This document shows, piece by piece, positions 13,033 through 22,897 of a DNA stretch of 32,088 nt (its first letter is position 1; the number at the start of each line of letters is the position of its first letter). A model generated the notes under the pieces. It searched no databases, was not told the origin of the DNA, and worked only from the letters and a program-made list of their open reading frames with translations. The stretch comes from a virus. The DNA is taken from positions 1-32,088 of IMG/VR virus record IMGVR_UViG_3300020056_001059, one strand, 5' to 3'. A program made the translations under genes and the position numbers.

Positions 13033-16000
13033 ATGGCAAGACAAGACATTAATATTGGTGTTGAGGGTAATGACGGCACCGGCGATAGTATTAGAGAATC
13101 ATTCCGCAAAGTAAACGAAAATTTCCAAGAAATATATGCTATTTTTGGCCAAAGTGGTACTATTTCGTTTACAGCATTAAGTGATACTCCAGACACATTA
13201 CTTCCAAATACTATTCCGTTAGTAAACGATGCAGGAAGCGAAATACAATTAGTTGAATTAGCATCTAACAGTGCATTAGATTCGCAAGCCGCAGACACAA
13301 TTACATTTAATTATAGTTCAGGCGGCAAACTTGTAATTTCTACAGCATTTACACAATTAGCAGACGACATTAGGCCAGCATTAGGTGCTCCATTAAATGG
13401 TGCTGGTAACGCTATTGCTAATGTTGCAATATCCGATCAAGCGGCGGAACAATTTAACAACATACACAACACAAATATTAATATTGATGATCTTGTAGTT
13501 ACTAAAGGTTACAGTGATAGACGTTATATTAGTTCAGGCTTGCCAATTCGTGTTAGTCCTGAGCCACTAACGCAAGATGCATACAAATTAAACATCTCAC
13601 GTTATATAAACGGTAATCTTGAAGTTGTTAATCATGGATATGATACAAGTATCAACGGATTAAAATTTGTTTTTGATAGTGTATACAACGATCCAATTAA
13701 TTTAGAATCAGAAGTTGTTGCTTCGCTAATACAAACTGGCAATACCTATAAAATTAAAACAGTTGGTAATGTTGATTGGTTATCAATTGGTGCTAAATTT
13801 GGTACTGTTGGTGAAGTATTTACAGCAACCGGAACAACTGCTGATACAGGATTAGTTCAGCCTGTTTATTTCCTACGATTTGTAAGTGAAAATTTACTAT
13901 CAGTTTTTTACACAAGAGATGAAGCTTCTATTGTAAGTGATACTGCGGCAGAAACAGCAAAAATATTTGTTAGTGGTGCTATAGCAGATGATGATACACA
14001 TCAGATGGTTGACACAGGTGTAGACGAAAGACTATCAGGAAACTTCTTAGCAGATGTTGCAATGCCAAGGAATTCTATTGTACGTAGACAAGGTGACACA
14101 ATGGAAGGCAAGCTAACCTTAGCAGATCATCCAGGAGAGCTTGAAGGGTTTGGTACTCCAAATGGCGACGACGACTTACAAGCCGCTACTAAATTTTATG
14201 TTGATAATTCGGGATATGCATCAATATCCAATCTTTATGTAAGTACTGACGGCGATGATAGAATGATTGGTGTTCCTCCAGGCAAAGAAGGCTCATCATT
14301 AAATTATGCCTTTAGAACTATTAATGCGGCAGCAAGACGTGCAGAAGAAATTATTCAAACATCAGCACCGGAGCCAGGTCCGTATTTTCAAACTGTAACA
14401 AAAGAAAACGGTGATAGCCCAGCAGAAGTTACAAATGTAGGTATTGTTTCACCATATACAGATGGCATTCAAACTGCGGCATTAATTCAATTAAACAGAG
14501 ATTACTTAATTAAAGAAATTTCAGGTTGGATCAAATATACATTCCCAGAATTTGTTTACAATATTGACACTTGTGAAAGAGACACTGGGTTAATTCTTGA
14601 TGCACTATCATTTGATATCCAAAGAGGACTAACAGCAAACTTCTTGTCAAGAGAGGCAGCTGAAAGATATTACTCAAGTACAAGTGGCAGAATTGCTATT
14701 ACACAGCAAAAAACTGAGACGTTAGGTTCAATAGAACAATTAAAACAACTTGTTAATTCTGTACTACAAAATAAAGTTTATCTCGAAAAGGATGTTAGTT
14801 TTGTTACACTCAGTGGCGCTACTAATGAACGTGCAAGAGTACAAACTGTTACTGATCACGGTCTTGATGACGGAGATCATGTTGTATTTAAAAATATGGG
14901 CGGTATGGTTGAAATTGAAGGACAGACTGCTTACATTAAAAATATTCCACAAAGTGATGTAGCACTTGATGGGAAAGTATTTGAACTTTACAAAGATCCA
15001 AATTTACTTGAACTATGGGATATTAGCACTTATACTCCATATACAACAGGTGGCGTAATTGGTCAAGTGTTCCAAGATAGAGTAGAAGATTTTGATAGTA
15101 TTAAGGTACCGCAAGTATTTGACGATCCTAATGCAAGCGACACAGCAAGATTATCAATTACAGGAAACGGCGGCAAATTTGATCTTATCCTTAACATTAT
15201 GGAAAACGGTATTGATGCTGGCGAAGATATTGTATATGGATCAAACTATAAAGTTGTATTAGACAATGGTGCAAGAACATTTGTAGATCAAGGCGATCCA
15301 GACAACACAGATACATTACCTGGTAAAATTATGGTTGGTAAGATATCTGGTGCACAAGGTAGAATTGTTAAAATAACTAACAATGATGGAACAGAAAGTA
15401 ACAATGACACATTTGAATTAATACAGCTTAATGGTAAAGATTTTATTCAAAACGAAACTGTAGAATATGGTAATTTTGTAAAAGAAAAGCAAGTTACAAT
15501 CTTTGTTGAGTCAGGCATTTACGAAGAAGATTTTCCAATTAAACTTGCTAACAATGTATCATTAAAAGGTGATGAATTTAGACGAGTAATTATTCGTCCT
15601 AAGAGACGTGTTTCGCAATCACCTTGGGCAGATACTTATTTCTTCCGTGATAATGAGTTTGACGAAATACCTCTAATTCAAGACGGTGCACCATTCTATA
15701 ATCAAAACGGTGAATTGCAAGGATACTTTGGTAGACACTACCTAACAGACAATGAAAGAGTTAAAAATACTGGCGCAACAGTAACTAATACAGGTAATTA
15801 CCTAATTGCCGCAGAGATAATGCGCCTTAATAAAGAATTTATTCAAGACGAAGTAATCTATTATATTGACAATAACAAAAATGAACTGTTATATAATAGA
15901 ACTACATTTAATCAAGATTTACGATTTGCAGTAGATGCAGTAGCATATGACGTTGCCTTAGGATCCAATTACAGAGCTGTTGTAGCAGGAAGAATATTAC

Positions 16001-19000
16001 GTCATAGATCGTCTGCAAGAGGTTACTTAGTAGATGCACTAACACATCTTAAAACTGAAGTAGCAAGCCTTTCAGCGGTATCAGCAGATACTACAGCAAC
16101 AACAAGATCAAATCAAGCATTTGATGAAATTATTGACATTCTTGAAAACGACACAGAAGATGCACTTAGCTTCCCTGTACCAGGAGCATTACCAACTCCA
16201 AATGCAAGTGATGCACATGACAGATTACAAAGTAATAAAGAGTTTATCAAAGCAGAAATAACTGCATGGATAGCAGAAAACTTTCCACTATTAGATTATG
16301 ATTCTGCAAAATGTTCACGTGATGTTGGTTACATAGTAGATGCATTATCATATGATATTTTATATGGTAGCAATAGTGCCACTCTTAATGTAGCAACAAC
16401 TTACTATAAAGATGGAATTTATCAAGGCGGAGTTGGCGAATCAGTTGCAACTGCGGCAGCATACGATCATTTAGGGGATATAGTTAAAGATGTTGTTGAA
16501 GGTACAGCAATTACTCCAACAACAGGAAATTTTGAAACACAAGACACAACTGGAACAGATGCAACAGCAGTTGAAGGCAACTTACTTGACGGATTAGTAG
16601 CAGAAATTGAAACAGTTATAACTGACGAAGGAATTGGAAATCTATCTACAGAAATTACTGCTCCTATTGCATGGGTAGCAGATAGTATTGAAGACGGTGC
16701 TAATCAAATTATTACTGAAACTAATAATTTAGCAACTGAAGGAATTGATTATCTTGACGATAATATTAATTTTGTATATAATGTAGCAAAATGCCGTAGA
16801 GATGTTGGTTTAATTGTAGACGCCTTAATAAAAGATATGACTATTGGCGGACAAGAGTTTATATTAGAATCACAAGGCGAGTATTTTTCAAATTACATTA
16901 GTCAATTTAATGTTGACGAAACTGATGACACAGGCGGATTTGACGGACAAGCAAATATTACAAAAGCCGCTATTCAGCATATTTCAACCTTATTAAGTGA
17001 TTTACTTGTAGGAACAGCACCTGCACAAAACGGTTCTACTGAACCTGACGTATCACAAGATTCAGCTGAAGCCGGAACAGTTCAAATAGCAAGTGCATTG
17101 ATTGATGTTGTAAACTTTGCTTTTGATCCGGCATATAATCCTCCAAAGCGTAACGATGATGATGGCGTAGACGTGTTTATGATGTCAGATGCTACTATTT
17201 TACGTAATGTTACAGTTCAAGGACAAGGCGGATTTATGATTGTTCTTGATCCTTCAGGACAGATTCTAACTAAATCACCATATATCCAAACTGGTTCAAG
17301 TTTCTCTAAGAGTGATAACAAAAAACGTTTTAGAGGCGGTATGTATGTTGATGCGTTTACTGGTAACATTCCAGTTTATGTTCCGCAGAATATTAACACA
17401 GGCACTTATAACGGTCCTGGTAAAGTTAATAATTTTGAGCTATGGGTAAGATCAACACCAGGAAATGGTTTGTTTATTCGTCCGCCAGAACTACCGTGTC
17501 CGTTCTATGTAGAAGGTAGACGTTATCAGGTTAACGCTATTTCAGACTACGACTCAGGAAACGGTTGGTGTAGAATATTCCTTGATGCTGATTCAAATGA
17601 CGGTGACGGCTATGACGAAAGTCAATTCCCAGATGGATTATATTACAGAAGCATTTTCTTACAGACTGCTGGTAACCGTTCTATGCTCGGTAACGACTTT
17701 ACACAAATTAACGACTTAGGTTATGGACTTGTTACAAACAACGGTGCGTTCTCAGAGATGGTATCTATGTTTACATACTACTGTCAGGCAGCGTACTATG
17801 CGAAGAACGGTTCAGAGATTAGATCACTAAACGGTTCTAACGGTTACGGCTTCTTTGGACTTGTATCTGAAGGTGCTGATCCTAACGAAATTCCAGATCA
17901 GGTTACACTGAAATACCCAATGACTATTCCTGCAAAGGCATATACAACTGTTGATACACCAAATGCATTTGATGAAAGTTCTTTATTTGTAACTGACATG
18001 GAGTATCCTCCATCTGTAAACAGTCAAATTACAATTGATCATGGCGGCTCAGTTGGTGTTCTAAACTATGTTATTTCTAATGTAACTAACGTATCAGACA
18101 CAGATAATGATGGTACTGAAGGTGACAGTGTAGATGATATAGTTGCTGTTGGAAATGTATACAACGGTACAGTTTATAAATTAGAAATACGTGCTGACGA
18201 TGTTAGTGCTACAGACTTTTTTGGTAGTTTAAGAGATACTGTTCCTAATGGTGCTACAATAGAATATAGACATAATTTTAGCCACCAATTTGATGGCGTT
18301 AGAGATCAAGGTAAACTTGTAACTCGCCCGTCAACTGCTATTAACTTTGACGAAAGTGACGATGTCACATATCGTAGTTTAAGTTTCCAAAATTTAGATA
18401 CTTTTGGACAACCTTTAGTAGCAGAAGAAATCAATACTGCGTTTGAAATTGGTTACAATTTTGTTCAAATGGAAATTGATACTGCAAATCTTGGCGGCGG
18501 CTATGGCGGCGCACAAGGTGATACTAAACTTGCAATTAAACAAATTACTAATCCAACTACTGTAACAAGACTTACAAGAGATAATGCTGGTAAACAACCC
18601 GGTGAAGCCGGATACACAGGCGGTATGATATTTACATGGAGAGGTAAAACCCACAGGATTACTGGTTATGACGATAGCGGTGCATTTGTATATATTGACA
18701 TTGAAGACCACGGTTCTGATATTAGTGGTTATGGCGGGACTGGACTTGCAGTTGCAGTTAACCCGTCCGATAGAGTGTTTTTTGCAGGATTAGATCAAGG
18801 TGCTACTGCTGAAATTACTGTTGCTATTTCATTATGTCGTGCAACTGGCCATGACTTTACACAGATTGGTACAGGTGGATTTAACGATTCAAACTATCCA
18901 AACGTTTTATTAGGTGATGCTGAAAATGATCTTGCTGACAGCTACTCAGATGCACCAACTGCTACAAGTGCTCAAGTATGGGAAAGACGCAAAGGGCGTG

Positions 19001-21699
19001 TGTTCTGGATGTCAACTGACCAATACGGTTTCTTCCGTGTAGGTAAGTTCTTTAGCGTTGACCAGGCAACAGGTGATATTGAGTTTGCTGGCGAGATTGG
19101 TATTACAAACGCTAACTCGTTAGGATTCAAACGTGGTGTAACAATTAACGAGTTCTCAGCAGATGACTCAATGAGTGATAACTCCGGTCAAGCAGTACCA
19201 ACAGAAAAATCAGTAGTTGGTTATATTAATCGTGTTTTAGGATATAATGTAGGTGCCGGAAGTCAAATTGACCCAGCTCCAACTGGTAATAGAATTGGTA
19301 CTGGATTCCTTCCACTTAACGGCGGCAGTGCAATGGAAGGTGATATTGATATGGGACAAAATCAAATCACTAATTTGGCATTACCTGGTTCAGATGGACA
19401 AGCGGCAACAAATAAAAATTACGTAGACAGTAAGGCACAAGCATTTGACCAACTTGAAAACTTAAGAAATATAGAATTTAATAATATTTCAGAAAATGAT
19501 GTATTAGTTGCAACTGGTAAAAAAAGAGTAATTGTAGAACCAGTACAAGGCGGATCTTGGAATATTGGTGATACAATTGGTATTAGCGGCGGAACAAAAA
19601 CAGGAGAAATTGTTGATTTAGAAGTCTTTACAGATTCTATTTTAGGAAGTAGTGTTATTGTTACGTATACTCCTATTAGTGGTGTATTCCAAATTGGAGA
19701 AACACTTTTTGATCAACCAGGTGAAAGTATTTTTGCTACAATAGTTGATGGTGTAATTGACGAAGTTGCAAATGCATCTAAAGACCCTGCAAGTGATATT
19801 GACATAATTGTATCAAGGGGAGCAGGAAGTACATTAATTAATTTACAATACGAGTCAGATAGTATAAGAGACGGCGATGTTAACAGCGGTGCAAACATAC
19901 GTCAAAGTAAACTATTAATGGATAAGTCAACTACATTTGACGAAGACGATCCATCAACAGGTTGGGCTAAGCCAAACAAACTACAGTCAGATTTAGGTGT
20001 TGCTACTTTCAGTGACGAAAACTTTGATGCTTTAGCAGGTTTCATTCGTATTAAAGAAAACGGTATTGCATTTGCCGAAATGAATGATGTTGATCAGTAT
20101 CAAGTATTTGGTAGACAAACTACTGGTACTGGAGATCCAGAAGCAGTTGATTACAGCGATGTGGTCAAGTACGGCCAAGGTCTTGAAGATAGAGACTTTA
20201 ACGATAGAGAATGGACTGAAGCTTCTACTACTGAACTAATTTTTGCAACACCTGTAAGCGCAAACAATGGTGATGCTTTACAACAAGGCGGCGCAAGTGG
20301 TATAGTACAAGGAGACACATACCTTGAAACATCTATCTATGTTAAAAACGTAAGTGGTATATTCGGTACATCAGCAGATGTAATAAACACAACTGCTGAC
20401 AATGCTAATTTAGGAACTCCAACATCAGCACCTACTGATACTACAGTTGGATCTGCATTAATAAAAACCAAAGACGGAATTTATGCAACAACTGAAATTA
20501 GTATAGCAACTGGTGCAAACACTATTGCAAGACGTGATCCGGATGGATATCTAAATTGTGCAGGATTAAAAGTTGCAGGCTTTGATACTATCGAAGCTAA
20601 TAGTTCTACAAGTACTGTAACTGTTAGCTCACCAGGTGGCGCAACAATATTTACAGCAACAGGTAACTCAAGTGCCAACTTACAAACAAAATTCCCTGGA
20701 CATATTGTATTAGGTGGAATTACAAATAATGCAACAAATGATGCATTTGTTGAATCAGAAGCCAAAACAGATTCATCATTTAATATTGGAAGTTATGTTG
20801 CATCAAGTTGGATGTATACAAACTTTATTGAGGCGGCTTCGGAGTCAGGTGAAACAGCAAATAGCACAACAGGTATTGGATTAGGTAACGGATCACAATA
20901 TGAGGGACATGCTGCCAATACAATTCAATTAATTGCAAGTGGTGAGCCAAGATTATCAGTAAGTAATACAGCTATTAAGATGACTGAAAACGTCGAAATC
21001 GATACTGCAAGTTTAACTGTTGAAGGTAACTTAGATATTAATCGTTCAAACAGTGTGTTTAGAATTAGAAACGGCAGCGATACTGTAAATAGATTCTTAG
21101 TTGATACAGATAACGGTAACACTACAATTAACGGCACATTACAAGTTAACGGTAATGTTACACTTGGTAATGCCGCATCTGACACTGTTGATTTTAATGC
21201 AGATATTGCAAGTAATATTATTCCAGACGCAACTGGTACACGTAATATTGGTTCAACTGGTTCTCGCTGGGACGTTATGTATGCTAACACATTTAATGGT
21301 GTTGCAACAGAAGCAAAATATGCTGACTTAGCAGAAAAATATATAGCTGATATGCCATATGATCCAGGAACAGTTGTTGTATTTGGTGGCGAAGCAGAAG
21401 TAACACTTACTTCGCAAAAAGGAGATCATAGAGTTGCAGGTGTTATATCAACAAATCCAGCATATTTAATGAACTCAGAGTTAGATGAAGTAAATACAGT
21501 AGCAGTAGCACTAACAGGTCGTGTACCTTGTAAAGTAATTGGCAAAGTTGAAAAAGGTGATATGCTTGTAACAAGTGCTATTCCAGGATATGCTATGGTA
21601 GATAACAATCCGGGGGTTGGTAGAATAATTGGTAAAGCACTTGAATCAAAAGATGACGGTGACAAAGGAACAATTGAAATAGTTGTAGGAAGAACATAA
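13033..21699 (+). CDS. Giant fibre-like virion protein, 2888 residues
   Basis: It begins with a docking module (DINIGVEGNDGTGDSIRES, then FRKVNENFQEIY) shared with the gene at 24986. A YVSTDGDDRMIGVPPGKEG segment near residue 400 and VTIFVESGIYEEDFPIKLAN near 822 suggest beta-helix/pectin-lyase-like folds. A CxRDxGxIxDALxxDI-like unit occurs near residues 512, 1094 and 1254, with a degenerate copy near 962. The block around 1550-1620 (NRSMLGNDFTQINDLGYGL) and the RVFWMSTDQYGFFRVGKFFS block near 1990 are hallmarks of marine T4-like fibre proteins. The end has a head-domain-like segment (YADLAEKYIADMPYDPGTVV) resembling the C-terminal peptidase-G2/chaperone-type modules. No frame break is visible. 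The stop overlaps the next start (TAATG). Host-recognition fibre is likely; the attachment site is inferred. Confidence 0.88.
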   Translation: MARQDINIGVEGNDGTGDSIRESFRKVNENFQEIYAIFGQSGTISFTALSDTPDTLLPNTIPLVNDAGSEIQLVELASNSALDSQAADTITFNYSSGGKLVISTAFTQLADDIRPALGAPLNGAGNAIANVAISDQAAEQFNNIHNTNINIDDLVVTKGYSDRRYISSGLPIRVSPEPLTQDAYKLNISRYINGNLEVVNHGYDTSINGLKFVFDSVYNDPINLESEVVASLIQTGNTYKIKTVGNVDWLSIGAKFGTVGEVFTATGTTADTGLVQPVYFLRFVSENLLSVFYTRDEASIVSDTAAETAKIFVSGAIADDDTHQMVDTGVDERLSGNFLADVAMPRNSIVRRQGDTMEGKLTLADHPGELEGFGTPNGDDDLQAATKFYVDNSGYASISNLYVSTDGDDRMIGVPPGKEGSSLNYAFRTINAAARRAEEIIQTSAPEPGPYFQTVTKENGDSPAEVTNVGIVSPYTDGIQTAALIQLNRDYLIKEISGWIKYTFPEFVYNIDTCERDTGLILDALSFDIQRGLTANFLSREAAERYYSSTSGRIAITQQKTETLGSIEQLKQLVNSVLQNKVYLEKDVSFVTLSGATNERARVQTVTDHGLDDGDHVVFKNMGGMVEIEGQTAYIKNIPQSDVALDGKVFELYKDPNLLELWDISTYTPYTTGGVIGQVFQDRVEDFDSIKVPQVFDDPNASDTARLSITGNGGKFDLILNIMENGIDAGEDIVYGSNYKVVLDNGARTFVDQGDPDNTDTLPGKIMVGKISGAQGRIVKITNNDGTESNNDTFELIQLNGKDFIQNETVEYGNFVKEKQVTIFVESGIYEEDFPIKLANNVSLKGDEFRRVIIRPKRRVSQSPWADTYFFRDNEFDEIPLIQDGAPFYNQNGELQGYFGRHYLTDNERVKNTGATVTNTGNYLIAAEIMRLNKEFIQDEVIYYIDNNKNELLYNRTTFNQDLRFAVDAVAYDVALGSNYRAVVAGRILRHRSSARGYLVDALTHLKTEVASLSAVSADTTATTRSNQAFDEIIDILENDTEDALSFPVPGALPTPNASDAHDRLQSNKEFIKAEITAWIAENFPLLDYDSAKCSRDVGYIVDALSYDILYGSNSATLNVATTYYKDGIYQGGVGESVATAAAYDHLGDIVKDVVEGTAITPTTGNFETQDTTGTDATAVEGNLLDGLVAEIETVITDEGIGNLSTEITAPIAWVADSIEDGANQIITETNNLATEGIDYLDDNINFVYNVAKCRRDVGLIVDALIKDMTIGGQEFILESQGEYFSNYISQFNVDETDDTGGFDGQANITKAAIQHISTLLSDLLVGTAPAQNGSTEPDVSQDSAEAGTVQIASALIDVVNFAFDPAYNPPKRNDDDGVDVFMMSDATILRNVTVQGQGGFMIVLDPSGQILTKSPYIQTGSSFSKSDNKKRFRGGMYVDAFTGNIPVYVPQNINTGTYNGPGKVNNFELWVRSTPGNGLFIRPPELPCPFYVEGRRYQVNAISDYDSGNGWCRIFLDADSNDGDGYDESQFPDGLYYRSIFLQTAGNRSMLGNDFTQINDLGYGLVTNNGAFSEMVSMFTYYCQAAYYAKNGSEIRSLNGSNGYGFFGLVSEGADPNEIPDQVTLKYPMTIPAKAYTTVDTPNAFDESSLFVTDMEYPPSVNSQITIDHGGSVGVLNYVISNVTNVSDTDNDGTEGDSVDDIVAVGNVYNGTVYKLEIRADDVSATDFFGSLRDTVPNGATIEYRHNFSHQFDGVRDQGKLVTRPSTAINFDESDDVTYRSLSFQNLDTFGQPLVAEEINTAFEIGYNFVQMEIDTANLGGGYGGAQGDTKLAIKQITNPTTVTRLTRDNAGKQPGEAGYTGGMIFTWRGKTHRITGYDDSGAFVYIDIEDHGSDISGYGGTGLAVAVNPSDRVFFAGLDQGATAEITVAISLCRATGHDFTQIGTGGFNDSNYPNVLLGDAENDLADSYSDAPTATSAQVWERRKGRVFWMSTDQYGFFRVGKFFSVDQATGDIEFAGEIGITNANSLGFKRGVTINEFSADDSMSDNSGQAVPTEKSVVGYINRVLGYNVGAGSQIDPAPTGNRIGTGFLPLNGGSAMEGDIDMGQNQITNLALPGSDGQAATNKNYVDSKAQAFDQLENLRNIEFNNISENDVLVATGKKRVIVEPVQGGSWNIGDTIGISGGTKTGEIVDLEVFTDSILGSSVIVTYTPISGVFQIGETLFDQPGESIFATIVDGVIDEVANASKDPASDIDIIVSRGAGSTLINLQYESDSIRDGDVNSGANIRQSKLLMDKSTTFDEDDPSTGWAKPNKLQSDLGVATFSDENFDALAGFIRIKENGIAFAEMNDVDQYQVFGRQTTGTGDPEAVDYSDVVKYGQGLEDRDFNDREWTEASTTELIFATPVSANNGDALQQGGASGIVQGDTYLETSIYVKNVSGIFGTSADVINTTADNANLGTPTSAPTDTTVGSALIKTKDGIYATTEISIATGANTIARRDPDGYLNCAGLKVAGFDTIEANSSTSTVTVSSPGGATIFTATGNSSANLQTKFPGHIVLGGITNNATNDAFVESEAKTDSSFNIGSYVASSWMYTNFIEAASESGETANSTTGIGLGNGSQYEGHAANTIQLIASGEPRLSVSNTAIKMTENVEIDTASLTVEGNLDINRSNSVFRIRNGSDTVNRFLVDTDNGNTTINGTLQVNGNVTLGNAASDTVDFNADIASNIIPDATGTRNIGSTGSRWDVMYANTFNGVATEAKYADLAEKYIADMPYDPGTVVVFGGEAEVTLTSQKGDHRVAGVISTNPAYLMNSELDEVNTVAVALTGRVPCKVIGKVEKGDMLVTSAIPGYAMVDNNPGVGRIIGKALESKDDGDKGTIEIVVGRT

Positions 21700-22889
21700 T
21701 GGCAAACAGATTTCCACTCATAGTTGACACAAGTGACAACAATAAAATAAAAGAACTACCGCCAGGAGATAATTTAGATTTATCAGGCAATGGTTTAATT
21801 AATGTTAATAGTATTATTAGCATAGGAAATATATCAAGTGGCTCTTTAACAGTAAACGGACAGTCTTTGGCTAATGTTGCATTTACTGGTAACTTTGATG
21901 ATCTTAATAATACTCCAGTTTCGTTTAGTGGTGATTATAATGATCTAATTAATAAGCCAACACTTCCGCAAACTACAAGACAGTTAGATGATGTAGAAGA
22001 TACTGCTCCAAACGAAGGCGATGTTTTAATTTTTAATTCTATTACAAATAGGTTTGAACCGGGGCCACAAGGCGAAACAGATATAAGTACAAAAAATATA
22101 CAAGAATTAAACAATGTAATTGTTAGTGGCGATACTACAAATAAATTTTTTAAATTTTATTCAGGAGCATGGAGACCTTCGGGCATTACTTACAGTGATG
22201 TGCAAGGTGCACCAACAGTATTATCTGAATTAATAAACGATGTAGGATTTATTACAGCAGAAAGTGATAATCAAACACTATCATTTGTAGGAACTACGCT
22301 TTCTATTACAGGAGGTAATAGTGTTGATTTAACATCATTATTAGACAATACTGATTCACAGTCGCTCAACTTAGTAGGAACAGACTTGTCTATTACTAAT
22401 GGAAATACTGTTGACTTGTCTGGTATTGTAGGAGACACTGTTGGAAACTTTAGTTTTGCAAATAGTGTAATTGACACTGACGACAGTTCTGCTATTAGTA
22501 TTACTCCGGCTGTAATTATGAATAGTGATCTAACTGTTGAAAACGTATTAACAACCGGAGATATTACATTTTCAAAAACACCTCAATTAACATCACCAGG
22601 TGATATAAATGTTTCTGTACCAGGAACTGTGATTGTTGATGGCGATATGGCCGTGACTGGAGAATTAGTTACAACTGGAACAGGTTCGCCAGAGATAACT
22701 TCAGAAAGTGACATTTTACTTAGTTGTGGTGGCAGGGTGTCAGTAACTTCAAGTCCATTTAGACTTGTAAATGTTACTACAGCTATACGTGATACACTTA
22801 CAGACGTATTAAACGGGGACATGGTTTACAATACCGATACAAATAAATTCCAAGGCTGGGCTAATGGTTCTTGGGTCGACTTGCATTAA
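21699..22889 (+). CDS. Tail-fibre-like virion protein
   Basis: The ATG shares its A with the stop of the giant fibre gene, so the two are translationally coupled. The 396-residue protein opens with ANRFPLIVDTSDNNKIKELP, a start module I recognise from marine T4-like fibres. It then has short repeats with FTGNFDDLNNTP and SGDYNDLINKPT near 66-88. Two tandem units follow at about 188-250, each with SL/FxVGTxLSIT and GNxVDL (first in TLSFVGTTLSITGGNSVDL, then LNLVGTDLSITNGNTVDL). The C-terminus reads NGDMVYNTDTNKFQGWANG then SWVDLH, a common fibre tip ending. It probably forms a trimeric fibre. Which receptor it binds is not visible. Confidence 0.8.
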   Translation: MANRFPLIVDTSDNNKIKELPPGDNLDLSGNGLINVNSIISIGNISSGSLTVNGQSLANVAFTGNFDDLNNTPVSFSGDYNDLINKPTLPQTTRQLDDVEDTAPNEGDVLIFNSITNRFEPGPQGETDISTKNIQELNNVIVSGDTTNKFFKFYSGAWRPSGITYSDVQGAPTVLSELINDVGFITAESDNQTLSFVGTTLSITGGNSVDLTSLLDNTDSQSLNLVGTDLSITNGNTVDLSGIVGDTVGNFSFANSVIDTDDSSAISITPAVIMNSDLTVENVLTTGDITFSKTPQLTSPGDINVSVPGTVIVDGDMAVTGELVTTGTGSPEITSESDILLSCGGRVSVTSSPFRLVNVTTAIRDTLTDVLNGDMVYNTDTNKFQGWANGSWVDLH

Positions 22890-22897
22890 GGTGAAAA

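Noticed and set aside
12953-13039. N-terminal extension of the minus-strand zinc-ribbon gene to 13039
   Set aside because: The extra 29 residues are hydrophobic and low in complexity, overlap the late-type box and the start of the fibre gene on the other strand, and lack a ribosome site.
18415-18711. Antisense open frames inside the giant fibre gene, e.g. on the minus strand here and at 20925-21290
   Set aside because: They lie wholly inside a well-supported gene, have no promoter or ribosome site, and their products are low-complexity mirror translations.
22262-22450. Tandem repeats in the second fibre gene as a CRISPR-like array
   Set aside because: They are two protein-level repeats with drifted DNA and no fixed spacer lengths; the frame runs through them.
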